In this document: in pieces, positions 1 to 9,799 of the stretch
Layout of the letters: every line of letters starts with the position of its first letter
Position numbering within the stretch: the stretch's first letter is position 1
Origin: Candidatus Latescibacterota bacterium
Lineage (GTDB): Bacteria; Latescibacterota; UBA2968; UBA8231
Assembly: GCA_022826515.1 (NCBI GenBank)
Contig: JAJDUT010000041.1
Location: forward strand, 5,408 to 69,407
Direction of reading: 5' to 3'
Length of the DNA: 64,000 nt
Made by a program: the position numbers and the translations under genes
The notes under the pieces: model-generated
Seen by the model: only the letters and a program-made list of their open reading frames with translations
Databases searched by the model: none
Told to the model about the DNA's origin: nothing

Positions 1-1
1 C

Positions 2-430
2 GGCTGCCTGCGCATAATTCCCGGCAGCCACCACCCCAACCACTTCGTCCGCGCCGAGGGCATTGACCTCAACAACGCCGTGGACCTGTTCGGCATCGAG
101 CCGCGCGACTTCCCTAGCCACCTCGCACTCGAAACGACCCCCGGCGACCTCGTCATCTTCAACCACGATCTCTATCACGCCTCCTTCGGCGGCGACCAAC
201 GGCGGCGCATGTTTACCATGAACCTCACCCGCCCCTGCACCAGCGACGCCGATCTAGCCACTCTCAGGGACTATCTCAGCCGGCATTCTCCCGGCGGCTA
301 CCAAGTAGTAACCGGCGGCGGCATGTTCTATCCCACTATGCTCGATACCGCCAGCCCGGAGCGCATGATTCACCTGCGTCAATGCGCCGAAGTCCACGAC
401 GAACTCTTCCCAGAATTAGCGCGGCATTGA
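2..430 (+). CDS. Phytanoyl-CoA dioxygenase (PhyH) family protein, 5'-truncated
   Basis: The reading frame is open from the window edge, so the N-terminus is missing and only about 142 residues are visible. They contain GCLRIIPGSHH, followed by a stretch rich in PGDLVIFNHDLYHASF, which is the C-terminal half of the double-stranded beta-helix fold of PhyH-type Fe(II)/2-oxoglutarate oxygenases; the distal iron-ligand His lies in the LYHASF segment. The family hydroxylates small lipids or secondary metabolites, and the substrate cannot be told from sequence. The gene ends in TGA about 30 bases before a tRNA gene. A second, unrelated-looking PhyH gene lies at 56215-56982. Confidence 0.85.
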   Translation, partial: GCLRIIPGSHHPNHFVRAEGIDLNNAVDLFGIEPRDFPSHLALETTPGDLVIFNHDLYHASFGGDQRRRMFTMNLTRPCTSDADLATLRDYLSRHSPGGYQVVTGGGMFYPTMLDTASPERMIHLRQCAEVHDELFPELARH

Positions 431-461
431 CGATCAGCCCACTCGTGCAGATATTTTCTCT

Positions 462-537
<76 letters not shown>

Positions 538-605
538 TTAAAAAAACAAGGGGTTATGAAAAACAGGTGATAGCGGCAAAATTGTAATCAGAAGAACCGA
601 AAAAA

Positions 606-639
606 CCCCCGTGCCAAATCTCCCGGCACGGGGATTTTT
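606..639. terminator. Bidirectional Rho-independent terminator
   Basis: A perfect 9-bp stem (607-615 CCCCGTGCC with 625-633 GGCACGGGG), a 9-base loop, an A-run on the left and a T-run on the right. It can end the tRNA transcript on the plus strand and the long hsd/Hachiman/Kiwa transcript arriving on the minus strand from hsdR at 741. The rest of the 538-740 gap shows no gene. Confidence 0.85.
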
Positions 640-740
640 CTTTAAAAACAGCCTTTGTTAAAAAATTATTTTCAAACTGATTCACTACTCTTTTTCGGTA
701 GTGGGCTATTTTGAACTCGGTCGTTGCGATCCGTAGTGTC

Positions 741-3700
741 TCAATAACCACTAATCACTAGTTCAGCCTGTTCCAAGACGGTGCGCGTCGCCTGTTCTTG
801 TTTGTCCGGCGGGTAGCCGTAGGGTCTCAGTGTGCGCTTAACTAATCTGCGTAAATTCGCCCGCACGTTCTCCCGCAGCGTCCAGTCGATGGTGACGTTG
901 TTGCGGACGGTTTCGACTAACTCGCGGGCGATGTTGCACAGGGTCTCGTCGCCCAAGACTTGGACGGCGCTGTCGTTGGTCTCCAGTGCGTCGTAGAAGG
1001 CCATCTCGTCCTCAGAAAGCCCCAGTTCCTCACCACGGGCGTTGGCCTCGCGCATTTCCTTGGCAAGCTCAATCAATTCCTCAATCACCTGCGCGGCCTC
1101 GATGGCCCGGTTCTGATAGCGGCGCAGGGTCTGCTCTAGCATCTCGGCGAAAGAGCGCGCTTGCACTACGTTTTTTCGCCGACGAGTAGTGAGTTCGCCC
1201 TTGAGCAGCTTCTGCAACAACTCCACGGCGAGGTTGCGCTGCGGCATCCCCTTTACCTCGGCCAGAAATTCGTCTGACAGTACCGAGATGTCCGGCTTTT
1301 CCAGCCCGGCCGCCGCAAAGATGTCCATTACTCCCTCAGACGCCACAGCCTGCGATATGATCTGGCGCACCGCGTGGTCCATATCCTCCTTGGACCGTGC
1401 GCCGCTGGGGGCGCTCTTGGCAAGCACGGATTGCACCGCTTGGAAGAACCCCACGTCGTCTCGGATACGCAGGGCGTCCTCGTGTGGGACGGCCAAGGCA
1501 AAGGCTTGGGACAGCTCGCGCACGGCCTGCACGCAGCGGTCTTTCCCGTCTTCTTGCGCCAAGATGTGTTCCTGAGCGGCGGGCAACAGGCCCAGCCGTT
1601 CCTGCGGCGTGCCGCTGATCCATTTCGACCAGTCGAACCCATAGAACAAGCCACAGCATATCTCGTACTTTTCCAGCATAACGGCCACGGCCTCATTCTG
1701 ATTTAGGGCCGTTTGTCCTGTGCCTCCGCTCTCGGTGTACGTGACGAGGGCGCGTCTTAGCTCCTGGGCCAGCCCTAGGTAATCCACCACGAGACCGCCG
1801 GGCTTGTCCTTGAACACGCGACTGACTCGGGCGATAGACTGCATCAGTCCGTGGCCGCGCATGGGCTTATCTACATACATGGTGTGCAGGCTCGGCGCGT
1901 CAAAGCCGGTCAGCCACATGTCGCGCACAATCACCATGTGCAGCGGGTCGGCGGCGTCGCGGAACCGCTTGGCCAGAGCCTCGCGCCGGGGCTTGTTGCG
2001 GATGTGCGGCTGCCATTTTAGCGGATCGGACGCCGAGCCGGTCATCACGACCTTGATAGCACCCTGCATGTCGTCTTCGCTATGCCAGTCGGGGCGTAGG
2101 CTGACCAGTTCGCGGTAGAGGTCGATGCAGATGCGGCGGCTCATGCAGACGACCATCGCCTTGCCATCTAGGGCTTCAAGGCGCTGCTCAAAGTGCTGGA
2201 CGATGTCCTTGGCAATCAGCTTCAGCCGCTCCTGTGTGCCTACAACGGCCTCCAACTGTGCCCACTTGGTCTTGATCTTCTCCTTGCGCTCTACCTCCTC
2301 GCCCTCGGTCACTTCCTCGAACCTAGGATCAATGAGCGGACGTTGGCTTTCGTTGAGGGCCAGCTTGGCGAGCCTGCTCTCGTAGTAGATGGGCACCGTG
2401 GCTCCATCCTCGACCGAGCGCTGGATGTCGTAGATGCTGATGTAGTCGCCGAACACGGCGCGAGTGTTGGCGTCTTGTCGCTCAATGGGGGTGCCGGTGA
2501 AGCCGACAAAGGAAGCCTGGGGCAGGGCGTCGCGCAGATGCCGTGCAAAGCCATCAATGAAGTCGTACTGGCTGCGATGGGCCTCGTCGGCGATGACCAC
2601 GATATTGGGTCGCGGGGAAAGCACTGGATGCGCGTCGCCCTTCTCTTCGGGGAAAAACTTCTGGATGGTCGTAAAGACCACGCCACCCGATTCGACCGAG
2701 AGCTTGTTGCGCAGATCGGCCCGGCTGTCTGCCTGCACCGGCGACTGGCGCAGCAGGTCCTGGCAGCGCGAGAAGGTGCTGAAGAGCTGGTCATCCAAGT
2801 CGTTGCGGTCGGTCAGTACGACGATGGTGGGATTGCCCATAGCTGGCTCGCGGATGACAGCCCCAGCGTAAAAAGCCATAGTCAGGCTCTTCCCCGATCC
2901 TTGGGTATGCCAGACCACGCCAATGCGCCGGTCGCCTAACTCACCGCCGGGCTTCGAGCCTGCTTCGTACCGCCCTTGCACATCCGCGGCGCGCTCATCT
3001 GCCTGCTGAAGCTCAGCGGCCCGCAAGGTCTCGCCCACGGCCACCCGCACCGCGTGAAACTGGTGGTAGCCCGCCATCTTCTTGGCGAGTACACCACCGC
3101 CGCTGTCCTCAAACGCGATGAAATCGCGCACGAGGTCGAGGAAGCGCCGCTGCTCGAATACGCCTTCAATCAGCACTTGCAGCTCCGGCAGAGAGGCTGG
3201 CGCTAGCGCTTCGCCAGCGACCGTGCGCCACGGCTTAAACCACTCCCACCCGCTGGTCAGCGTCCCGATCCTCGCCTCGACCCCGTCCGACACGACCAGC
3301 GCTTCGTTCATGGCAAACAGAGAGGGCAATTCGGCCTTGTACGTCTGAAGCTGTTGCCACGCCGTCCAGATGGTGGCGTCTTCGTCCGCCGGGTTCTTGA
3401 GTTCGATCAGCGCCAGTGGCAGGCCGTTGACGAACAGCACAATGTCTGGGCGGCGATTATGCCGGTTTTCCGTGACCGTGAACTGGTTGACCGCCAGCCA
3501 GTCGTTGGCTGCCACATCGTCAAAGTGGGCAACCTGCGCTTGCGCCCCACGGATCGAACCATCGTCGGCCCGGTATTCGACCGTCACGCCGTCCACCAGC
3601 ATCCGATGGAAGGTGCTATTGCGCGCTTCAAGAGTTGCACCCTCCGGGCGGGTCAGCTTACGGAAGGCGTCGTCGAGGGCATCGGCGGGTAACGAGGGAT

Positions 3701-3863
3701 TCAGCCGGGCCAAGGCATTCCGCAGCCACTGTTCCAAGATGACCTGACCGTAGGAGGTGCGCTCCTCGGTAGCGATGTCCGGTCCGTGGGCAATCGTCCA
3801 GCCGAGGCTTTCGAGATAGACGAGTGCGGCGTCTTCGACGGTGGCTTCAGTGATAATGGTCAA
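741..3863 (-). CDS. hsdR: Type I restriction enzyme, R (translocase/nuclease) subunit HsdR
   Basis: A 1040-residue protein of normal HsdR length. It cuts unmethylated DNA after ATP-driven translocation, in complex with HsdM and HsdS. The N-terminal PD-(D/E)xK nuclease shows D140 in RPDIVLF and the ELK triad at 154-156. The SF2 motor shows QGSGKS (321-326) as Walker A, DEAH (426-429) as Walker B, then GFTGTP as motif III and an [10 protein letters not shown] segment as motif VI. The C-terminal helical region matches the HsdM-contacting domain. The start is a TTG at 3863 with no clear Shine-Dalgarno, so the true start is uncertain; the residues just after it align with other HsdR N-termini. It is the last gene of the island and is separated from kwaB by 83 bases. 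Confidence 0.95.
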   Translation of the reverse strand: MTIITEATVEDAALVYLESLGWTIAHGPDIATEERTSYGQVILEQWLRNALARLNPSLPADALDDAFRKLTRPEGATLEARNSTFHRMLVDGVTVEYRADDGSIRGAQAQVAHFDDVAANDWLAVNQFTVTENRHNRRPDIVLFVNGLPLALIELKNPADEDATIWTAWQQLQTYKAELPSLFAMNEALVVSDGVEARIGTLTSGWEWFKPWRTVAGEALAPASLPELQVLIEGVFEQRRFLDLVRDFIAFEDSGGGVLAKKMAGYHQFHAVRVAVGETLRAAELQQADERAADVQGRYEAGSKPGGELGDRRIGVVWHTQGSGKSLTMAFYAGAVIREPAMGNPTIVVLTDRNDLDDQLFSTFSRCQDLLRQSPVQADSRADLRNKLSVESGGVVFTTIQKFFPEEKGDAHPVLSPRPNIVVIADEAHRSQYDFIDGFARHLRDALPQASFVGFTGTPIERQDANTRAVFGDYISIYDIQRSVEDGATVPIYYESRLAKLALNESQRPLIDPRFEEVTEGEEVERKEKIKTKWAQLEAVVGTQERLKLIAKDIVQHFEQRLEALDGKAMVVCMSRRICIDLYRELVSLRPDWHSEDDMQGAIKVVMTGSASDPLKWQPHIRNKPRREALAKRFRDAADPLHMVIVRDMWLTGFDAPSLHTMYVDKPMRGHGLMQSIARVSRVFKDKPGGLVVDYLGLAQELRRALVTYTESGGTGQTALNQNEAVAVMLEKYEICCGLFYGFDWSKWISGTPQERLGLLPAAQEHILAQEDGKDRCVQAVRELSQAFALAVPHEDALRIRDDVGFFQAVQSVLAKSAPSGARSKEDMDHAVRQIISQAVASEGVMDIFAAAGLEKPDISVLSDEFLAEVKGMPQRNLAVELLQKLLKGELTTRRRKNVVQARSFAEMLEQTLRRYQNRAIEAAQVIEELIELAKEMREANARGEELGLSEDEMAFYDALETNDSAVQVLGDETLCNIARELVETVRNNVTIDWTLRENVRANLRRLVKRTLRPYGYPPDKQEQATRTVLEQAELVISGY

Positions 3864-3946
3864 GGTGCATCTATTACGCGGTGTTTTTCCATGGCTATCA
3901 AAGCATCCGCTCCCGCCTGAGTAAGGTAAATGCCCGCCATCCTATT

Positions 3947-4864
3947 TTAGTCCTTTATTGGCATTCTGCTGGATGCTCTGAAGCGTTCAGGTTGCCCCCT
4001 AACAAGTTCCAACTCGTATCGGCGGCGGTCAAGGACTTCTAGAAAACCCATCTCATGGCCTGTGGAAACGGTAACCTTACCCCCTGATCCCTTGACCTCA
4101 ACTCCAGTGCGCTTGCAGTGCTCCTCCAAGGCAGTCTTGTCAATATGCTTCGTTCCCTCCCATCCACGGATCGACGCTAAGTAACGCGCAGCGCGTGGAT
4201 GCGTAATCGCGTAATTCTCAATGCTATCGAATTCCACGAATGCGAGGTCTGTCTGAAGTACCTGAATGTTCTGTGGCACTGCATCTAAGATTGCTTGTTG
4301 GAGCTTTCCGATAAACTCAAAACCGCTAGGCCGCAATATATGAACGGTGTTGGAATCAGTAAGCAGATCGAAATCGCTATCGAGCTTGAATACTCTATCC
4401 TCCACAATCCTCAATGTGTCACTAACAAACTGGATGAGTTTACTAGGACTCTTCAGGACACCCTTGAACTGCGTTGCCCTGCGCAGGGCGGTCAGACGGC
4501 GACCATTTTGATCTCTCATGCGCACAAAGTAGCAGAAGATGTTGGACAAATCAGCATTAGCCAGTGCATTTCCATCCATACTCAAGTTCACTGCTTCGTG
4601 TAGCTCCCGAATAGACGTAGCAAGGTTGTCTCTGAGGGGCACGTAGAGATACTCAATGCTGCGATGCTTCTCGGATGGTTCGTATTTAGCGGGACCGTCC
4701 TCATTTTGATCCATCTTATTCCAGGTAGCCTGTACCATATCGCATAGCACTTCTTTTACGTCTGCATTTACCGGCACCATAGAAAAGGTTCGTTCAGTGC
4801 TGTCATCCCTACCTATGCCGAACTCTGTTACTTTTCCCTTCCCAACATCGAATTCAAGTTTCAA
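3947..4864 (-). CDS. kwaB: Kiwa anti-phage protein KwaB (DUF4868 family)
   Basis: A 305-residue soluble protein resembling the DUF4868 family that defines KwaB. Typical family traits are the central segment around residues 111-134 (CYFVRMRD then RRATQFKG) and the C-terminal helical half. In Kiwa, the membrane protein KwaA and DNA-binding KwaB form a complex that stops phage replication and late transcription. It starts with TTG at 4864, preceded at seven bases by a strong GGAGG, and its start overlaps the kwaA stop codon in a TTGA, so it is translationally coupled to kwaA. The assignment rests on remembered family sequence, gene size, order and the four-helix partner. No catalytic residues can be named. 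Confidence 0.8.
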   Translation of the reverse strand: MKLEFDVGKGKVTEFGIGRDDSTERTFSMVPVNADVKEVLCDMVQATWNKMDQNEDGPAKYEPSEKHRSIEYLYVPLRDNLATSIRELHEAVNLSMDGNALANADLSNIFCYFVRMRDQNGRRLTALRRATQFKGVLKSPSKLIQFVSDTLRIVEDRVFKLDSDFDLLTDSNTVHILRPSGFEFIGKLQQAILDAVPQNIQVLQTDLAFVEFDSIENYAITHPRAARYLASIRGWEGTKHIDKTALEEHCKRTGVEVKGSGGKVTVSTGHEMGFLEVLDRRRYELELVRGQPERFRASSRMPIKD

Positions 4865-5433
4865 GATTTTTCCTCCAGATATACTGTGTTACTCAAACGA
4901 TAGGCGAAGACGGTATCACCAGGTGATAAGACTCGGCGAGGAGTAATCAGAACGAAAGGTTCCTTGCCTGTATGTGGATTGCCGTCCTGTGGTGAAGATA
5001 CAGTGAATACTTGGTAGCCTCGAAGCGCGAACAATATATTCATATAATGGAGATTAAGACGCCAAAAAAGAAACACTATAAAAACTAACGCTATTATCAT
5101 CGCTGCCAAGTCTCGACAGGTTGCCAATTCTCCTCGATAAAATGGCAGAAGCGTAGCGAAAAGATAGGAGAGAACATGACTCCGGTGGTCCTCTGAAGTC
5201 CCAACCGTGAGTTCACGTTTATCGTTGTTGCTCCGCGCTACACGTATTCGTACCCGCAGAAAACCATAAGGTACAACTACCATCAATACGCAGGCGACAT
5301 TGAAGTAGCATTCTGGAATAAGTTCGTTTCCACGGATCATCCATAGGATGAAAAGTGGCGATAGGCTGCTGAGGACCATCATAAGCCGCGCTACTTTCAG
5401 TCCCTCGTGAGAGCTAGGCGATTGCCGAGCCAT
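4861..5433 (-). CDS. kwaA: Kiwa anti-phage membrane protein KwaA
   Basis: A 190-residue protein with four hydrophobic segments (about 16-33, 43-62, 85-98 and 109-126), the tetraspan layout of KwaA. It then has a conserved-looking NILFALRGYQVF stretch and a short cytosolic tail with ITPRRVLSPGDTV. KwaA is thought to sense infection at the membrane and to recruit KwaB, which follows with overlapping stop and start codons. ATG at 5433 is preceded by GGGAG. The stop codon of the upstream hsdS-like relic overlaps this ATG by one base (TGATG), so kwaA may be translated by re-initiation from the relic frame. Confidence 0.78.
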   Translation of the reverse strand: MARQSPSSHEGLKVARLMMVLSSLSPLFILWMIRGNELIPECYFNVACVLMVVVPYGFLRVRIRVARSNNDKRELTVGTSEDHRSHVLSYLFATLLPFYRGELATCRDLAAMIIALVFIVFLFWRLNLHYMNILFALRGYQVFTVSSPQDGNPHTGKEPFVLITPRRVLSPGDTVFAYRLSNTVYLEEKS

Positions 5434-5561
5434 CAGATTGATCTCCCAATAAGTCGTTCAGTTTTATCCACACGTAACTCCCCCGACACCAGCTTCGGCA
5501 ACAGTGTGTCACACAGGATGGAGAGGTTCGGGGCTCGCAACAGCCTCGCTGGCTGTGCGTG
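5433..5561 (-). pseudogene. Relic of an hsdS 3' end
   Basis: On the minus strand this piece encodes LLPKLVSGELRV followed by a short tail. It is the C-terminal signature of HsdS, matching the end of the intact hsdS at 9796-11436 both in protein and in DNA. The preceding part of the same frame is interrupted, so there is no complete gene. It joins hsdR-like sequence directly at about 5561/5562. The open frame running 5720-5433 across both pieces is a chimera, not a functional gene, although its end may help translate kwaA. Confidence 0.85.
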
Positions 5562-5670
5562 TGCACTCCTCGGTAGCGATGTCCGGTCCGTGGGCAATCG
5601 TTCAGCCGAGACTTTCGAGCCAAGTAAGGGCGGCGTCTTCGGTGACTGCTTCGGTGAGGGTGGTCGAGGT
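5562..5670 (-). pseudogene. Relic of an hsdR 5' end with internal stop
   Basis: The minus-strand translation gives EDAALTWLESLG, a TGA stop at 5604-5602, then [12 protein letters not shown]. The intact HsdR at 741-3863 reads [25 protein letters not shown] at residues 10-34. The relic thus aligns with the first 36 or so codons of hsdR, with tryptophan TGG changed to TGA. The homology stops where the hsdS 3' relic begins. It lies 59 bases downstream of hamB, in the position where hsdR would stand if hamAB alone had been inserted between hsdS and hsdR. Confidence 0.87.
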
Positions 5671-5729
5671 GCGTCATGCTCGGGATTCACTGCCATCGGG
5701 GTTTCTAGGTTAGAACTCATTGTGCCGGG

Positions 5730-8700
5730 TCATTCCGACTCCCCAGATAGGATTTCCCAGACACGCTTGTAGTCCGAGTTGGACAATGCGGCATCAGGCG
5801 GACGCACATGGTTCCATTCCTGGTCGCTGAGTTCTCTCAGGAAATTCCGTGCTCTACTGACTGAATAGCGTCCCTCATCTTCACCTGTGATCTCTCGATA
5901 AAGACCACCCAAGGCCTCTGCAGCACTTCTAGGGGCGCCATTCATACGCATGAGAACCGCATCTTCAGTACACACGCCATGATAAATCATGGCTGGGAGG
6001 GCGTTGATACGTCGGCGTTCGGATTCGGGAAGATCGTCAAAGTCAAATTCAGGCATCCGGCTCAAGGCAGAAACCCCCCAAGTCCCGCCGTTGACGATTG
6101 CTCGATATATAGCCTTGCAGGCATCAGTTAAGGCTCTAGTGCCGTATTCGTCGCGCTCGCGTGAGAAATACTCTTGGGCGATGTCTTCAAGGCCTTTACC
6201 GTTCACCCAGTCGCGTGTGATATTCGAAATCCGGATCCCATCAACGCCTTTTCCGCCAATATCTTCGAACTGCTGCTTGAGTTGTGGAACCTTAAGCATG
6301 ACACCGAACAAGTCAGCAAATTTGCCCCCATTGCCAAAGAGGCTTTCTGGTGTCCAGTCAGACGGTGTGAGCTTACTCTCTAGGTTCCATAGGCTCGCCC
6401 TCGCTCTCGTGACACCTTCGGGTGAAAAACCTGTTGAGTCCGCCAACTCAGCAGTGCCCTGAGGCATTGCCGCGAGTTTTCGTGCGTAGGATTGTGTAGC
6501 TGACAAAAGAGCTTCGGCCTTGTCACGTTGATCCGGATCGTTACGAAGGGTCGTGTAACCATAGGTCTGACGCAAGAGTTGCTCAGAATCCGCTAGTACC
6601 GCGTCGAGGTCTTTCTTTTCTGCCCAGAGATGGGCGATGTAACAACGGAAGTCCTCCCACTGATCCTGTGACAAAACTTCAGAAAGATTAGCAAGTTTAC
6701 CTTCCTCTGCCAGACTCTCCAACAAGGTTACAAGCCGGGATACGAGCACACCCGTGTTTCGGCTGACGAAGTCGATCAGTGCTTGCTTATCTGTACCTTC
6801 GGCTAGACCAACGACCCCTACACTATCATGGCCGATTCGACCGGCGCGTCCCGCAAGATTCCAGAATTCCCGGACAGACATCTCAACTGATTGATTCCCT
6901 TGGGGCACAAACCGAGAGGACAAGAATACCGACGAGACGGGAAAATTGATGCCCTGTGCGATAGTTGACGTGGCACAAAGCATTTTTAGACTGTCAGTCT
7001 CTGTAAGCCATTCCATCAATGCCCGCACTTCCTCGGACAGTCCAGCGTGATGCACACCTACACCATGATCGAGCATTTCGACAAGTTCAAAATCGGGTCC
7101 GATTTCAGTGCGTAGAAAATCTTGCAGCAGACGGATATCGTCCGGGACTGGATCAAGGACAGGCAAGCTCTCGGTCGCTTTCCTCGCCATTTTCCAAACA
7201 GTTGAAATGTTGTTGGCAACTGCGATACTAGTACCACGAGCAGACATCACGCATCCAATAGCAGCCGTTTGTAGTCCCAATCCTTTCTGCTCGTTTTTGT
7301 TTAGAACTTGACTTTTCGGAACAGCAATTGGCTTGACTCCACCTACCTGATGCCTGCCCCGCAACTGCATCGCCTTTGGGGTTGTGGTCAACGTCTCATA
7401 AGTAAGACGCCATCCTGCACGCTTGCTGTCATCCGCGATCGCGCGATAGAGGCCAATAATTCGTTCATTCGGTTTCCAAGGGGTTGTACTGAGACTGATA
7501 GCTTGCCCGGCATTGACATCTTGTGCCAGCCAGCGTGCGATGGTTTCAGAGTCTTCGACATAAGGCATCAGCAACAGGAAATTTGCCTGCGGACAATCGC
7601 GCTTGACTGTGGCGAGTAGCAATTCGATCCGTAGCCCCCGGCCCTCGGCTTCCAAGTTATGAGCTTCGTCCATGACAACGAGTGCCAGAGGCCGTCCAAC
7701 TTTCTTGTTGCGAATGACCAAAGAGAGTTTTTCCGGCGTCGAGACTAGGATATCGAAGGGCCGTTCCTGATCGCTCAAGAGTTGTTCCTCGAAAGCGTCC
7801 ACTTCCACGGCAGCCGTTAATTGCTCAACCCGTATACCAATCGACTCGAAGTCCTTTCGGAGCCGTATGGTAATCTGTGCTGACAAGGCTCGTGTTGGCG
7901 CGACATACGTAACCCAACCGTTTTCGGCGTTGAACTGGTTCAATGCCTGTAGAATGCGGAACTGTGCCAGAAGAGTCTTGCCACCAGAGGTTGGCATATC
8001 GACCACGATAGCCGTCTTGGCTTGGTCAAGGAGTCCCTGTTCAAGTAACGCCGCACGCTGTGGCGGCAGTAACTCGAACATCGCCTGATGTTCGCGTCTT
8101 GTTAGAGAGCGGACAAAATCCGTGGTGCGCGAATTGACCGTTCGGGTTGCCCACCACAGCGAATTGGTGATCATGACTCGCCCGGTTGCGTGTAGCCAGC
8201 GCAAGATGATCTCATGTTGCGCATCACCGGAGGCAGTCGCTGCCCTTATCCCAGCTTCGAAATGTTTGTCGATCTGACCAAACGGATCAGTCGGCTCTCC
8301 TTGAAGCATGTAGAGAGCGAGTATCTCGGTCCCTCTAGCCCAGTGATACAGAGCTGCGAGTCGGAAAGCGATTGCACGAGTCTCAGCATGGGATCTGTTC
8401 TGAAGCCTCTGTTCCTCGAAGATCTTCTGGTCTTCTCGCAGACCCGCGACGGTTTCGCGGATGCGATCCAGATCGTCCCATCCTTTCTTCCTAAACAACC
8501 TGATCCAACAATGAAATAGCCTGTAGAGAAGACGGCGATCCCAGGGAACATCGACGACGCTCGGGGGAGTCAACTCATCCACGTTTTCTTTGTACCAACG
8601 GCGCAAGTCAGACCAGCGGTCTCCGCAATAGGCCAGGGCCGAGAGTTGGAGGATGAAGAACAACCGTTCGGGCACCTCCGCTGGAACCGACAAAAGCTGA

Positions 8701-9005
8701 CGAATATCGAAGGCACGAAAGGCGGCGGCGGCGGTCCGATCTCGCAAGACGTCGTTTGCTCCGGATGGACGACTCAATTCGTCCAGTCCTTCTATCGCCG
8801 CCAACTCGTAGGCTAGGGACACTCGTTCAAGAAAAGACTCGTCCTGATTGTTCGAGATGAAGGCGAACTCGATTTGCTTACCTACAGCGCGTTGCGCAAG
8901 GCGTTCGTTTACCAAGTTGGCCGCCTGCGAAAGAGCGTCAGGGCCTATCGCTTGAATGGCCCAATGGGCTTCTAGGTCTTCAAAAGCTGCTGTGGACAAG
9001 CTCAT
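5730..9005 (-). CDS. hamB: Hachiman helicase HamB-like (SF2, Ski2/DEAH type)
   Basis: A 1091-residue SF2 helicase. An N-terminal helical region of about 300 residues precedes the motor: PTSGGKT (338-344) is Walker A, VAPTRALS (368-375) motif Ia, STPEKLS (422-428) motif Ib, DEAH (446-449) motif II, and AGRAGRIG motif VI, as in Ski2-like helicases. In Hachiman, HamB scans DNA and holds the nuclease HamA inactive until it meets damaged or phage DNA. ATG at 9005 has an AGGAGG six bases upstream and overlaps the hamA stop as ATGA. The related AbpAB system is an alternative name. The helicase family is certain; the system name depends on the partner. Confidence 0.82.
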   Translation of the reverse strand: MSLSTAAFEDLEAHWAIQAIGPDALSQAANLVNERLAQRAVGKQIEFAFISNNQDESFLERVSLAYELAAIEGLDELSRPSGANDVLRDRTAAAAFRAFDIRQLLSVPAEVPERLFFILQLSALAYCGDRWSDLRRWYKENVDELTPPSVVDVPWDRRLLYRLFHCWIRLFRKKGWDDLDRIRETVAGLREDQKIFEEQRLQNRSHAETRAIAFRLAALYHWARGTEILALYMLQGEPTDPFGQIDKHFEAGIRAATASGDAQHEIILRWLHATGRVMITNSLWWATRTVNSRTTDFVRSLTRREHQAMFELLPPQRAALLEQGLLDQAKTAIVVDMPTSGGKTLLAQFRILQALNQFNAENGWVTYVAPTRALSAQITIRLRKDFESIGIRVEQLTAAVEVDAFEEQLLSDQERPFDILVSTPEKLSLVIRNKKVGRPLALVVMDEAHNLEAEGRGLRIELLLATVKRDCPQANFLLLMPYVEDSETIARWLAQDVNAGQAISLSTTPWKPNERIIGLYRAIADDSKRAGWRLTYETLTTTPKAMQLRGRHQVGGVKPIAVPKSQVLNKNEQKGLGLQTAAIGCVMSARGTSIAVANNISTVWKMARKATESLPVLDPVPDDIRLLQDFLRTEIGPDFELVEMLDHGVGVHHAGLSEEVRALMEWLTETDSLKMLCATSTIAQGINFPVSSVFLSSRFVPQGNQSVEMSVREFWNLAGRAGRIGHDSVGVVGLAEGTDKQALIDFVSRNTGVLVSRLVTLLESLAEEGKLANLSEVLSQDQWEDFRCYIAHLWAEKKDLDAVLADSEQLLRQTYGYTTLRNDPDQRDKAEALLSATQSYARKLAAMPQGTAELADSTGFSPEGVTRARASLWNLESKLTPSDWTPESLFGNGGKFADLFGVMLKVPQLKQQFEDIGGKGVDGIRISNITRDWVNGKGLEDIAQEYFSRERDEYGTRALTDACKAIYRAIVNGGTWGVSALSRMPEFDFDDLPESERRRINALPAMIYHGVCTEDAVLMRMNGAPRSAAEALGGLYREITGEDEGRYSVSRARNFLRELSDQEWNHVRPPDAALSNSDYKRVWEILSGESE

Positions 9006-9799
9006 GGATTGCCTCCTGTCCGTTTCTCGACCGCGATCTTGCCGATGCCGTCAATGCTGCCAACCGGCAGATAAATCGCTAAGAGTTCAATACGGGTGCC
9101 GTCTGGACAGTTCTCAGAGAGCTTCTGCACGCGAACGGACAGATCTCTGTTGTCTGGCGGAACGTCTCTGATAAGTAAACCATAAAGTTGAACATCGGAA
9201 GAATTTTTTAGGTAGCGCTGCATCGCAGCCTGAAAGCGCGGGCACCAAACAGCGGCGTTAGCGCGGTGACCAAGATACTTCACCAGAGTATCTCTGATTG
9301 ATTTTTGGTCTCGCAAATCCTCTAATTGCTGCTTGAGTCCTGTGCGGCCATGCATCGCACTAGGTGGATACTTAGCTTCGCTGGATGTTTTGGCTTCACC
9401 AAAAGCCAGACAATCACCATCTTTATCCTTGCCAAGACCGACTAGATCGGCACCTGGAAGGCTGGAACCGCTCTTCCGTTCGTCTCGGCCATCCGGCCAT
9501 GGAAAAAAGCAACTGCGATAATCCTGAAGATAAGTCTCGGCGATTGCTTCGCCGACGCGCCAATCCTCAATATCGTCCGGATCGCTCAGAATGCGTCTCA
9601 AACTATCTTGCTCGAAGTCGGTTTCTACAAGGTCAGTAAGAATTGACTCGATGTTAGCCTTGCCTTCGTCATCGAATAACACCGTCGCCACCGGTCCGCT
9701 CAGAGCTGCATCCAACTCACCGCCAGTCCAGACTAACCCGGTTCCCAAACACGGTGCCTTTCCATGTGTATAGGCAGGTCTACCTATAGCAACACTCAT
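9002..9799 (-). CDS. hamA: Hachiman nuclease HamA-like (DUF1837, PD-(D/E)xK)
   Basis: A 265-residue protein of the size of DUF1837 HamA. It has a plausible PD-(D/E)xK site: E84 in VGEAIAE, D118 in LPGADLVG, then E135-A-K137 in FGEAKTSS. HamA is the DNA-degrading effector of Hachiman and works with HamB, encoded directly after it with an ATGA overlap. The start ATG at 9799 itself overlaps the hsdS stop (ATGA at 9799-9796), and a GGAG sits eight bases upstream inside hsdS. HamA production therefore appears translationally coupled to the specificity subunit of the type I system, which is unusual. AbpA of the AbpAB system is an alternative identification. Confidence 0.77.
   Translation of the reverse strand: MSVAIGRPAYTHGKAPCLGTGLVWTGGELDAALSGPVATVLFDDEGKANIESILTDLVETDFEQDSLRRILSDPDDIEDWRVGEAIAETYLQDYRSCFFPWPDGRDERKSGSSLPGADLVGLGKDKDGDCLAFGEAKTSSEAKYPPSAMHGRTGLKQQLEDLRDQKSIRDTLVKYLGHRANAAVWCPRFQAAMQRYLKNSSDVQLYGLLIRDVPPDNRDLSVRVQKLSENCPDGTRIELLAIYLPVGSIDGIGKIAVEKRTGGNP

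Noticed and set aside
2193..2939. Long plus-strand open frame across hsdR
   Set aside because: It is antisense to the certain hsdR helicase coding region and its protein shows no family features; it is a shadow of codon usage.
5433..5720. A 95-residue gene upstream of kwaA
   Set aside because: Its sequence is explained by hsdR 5' and hsdS 3' fragments read in a mixed frame; treated as relic.
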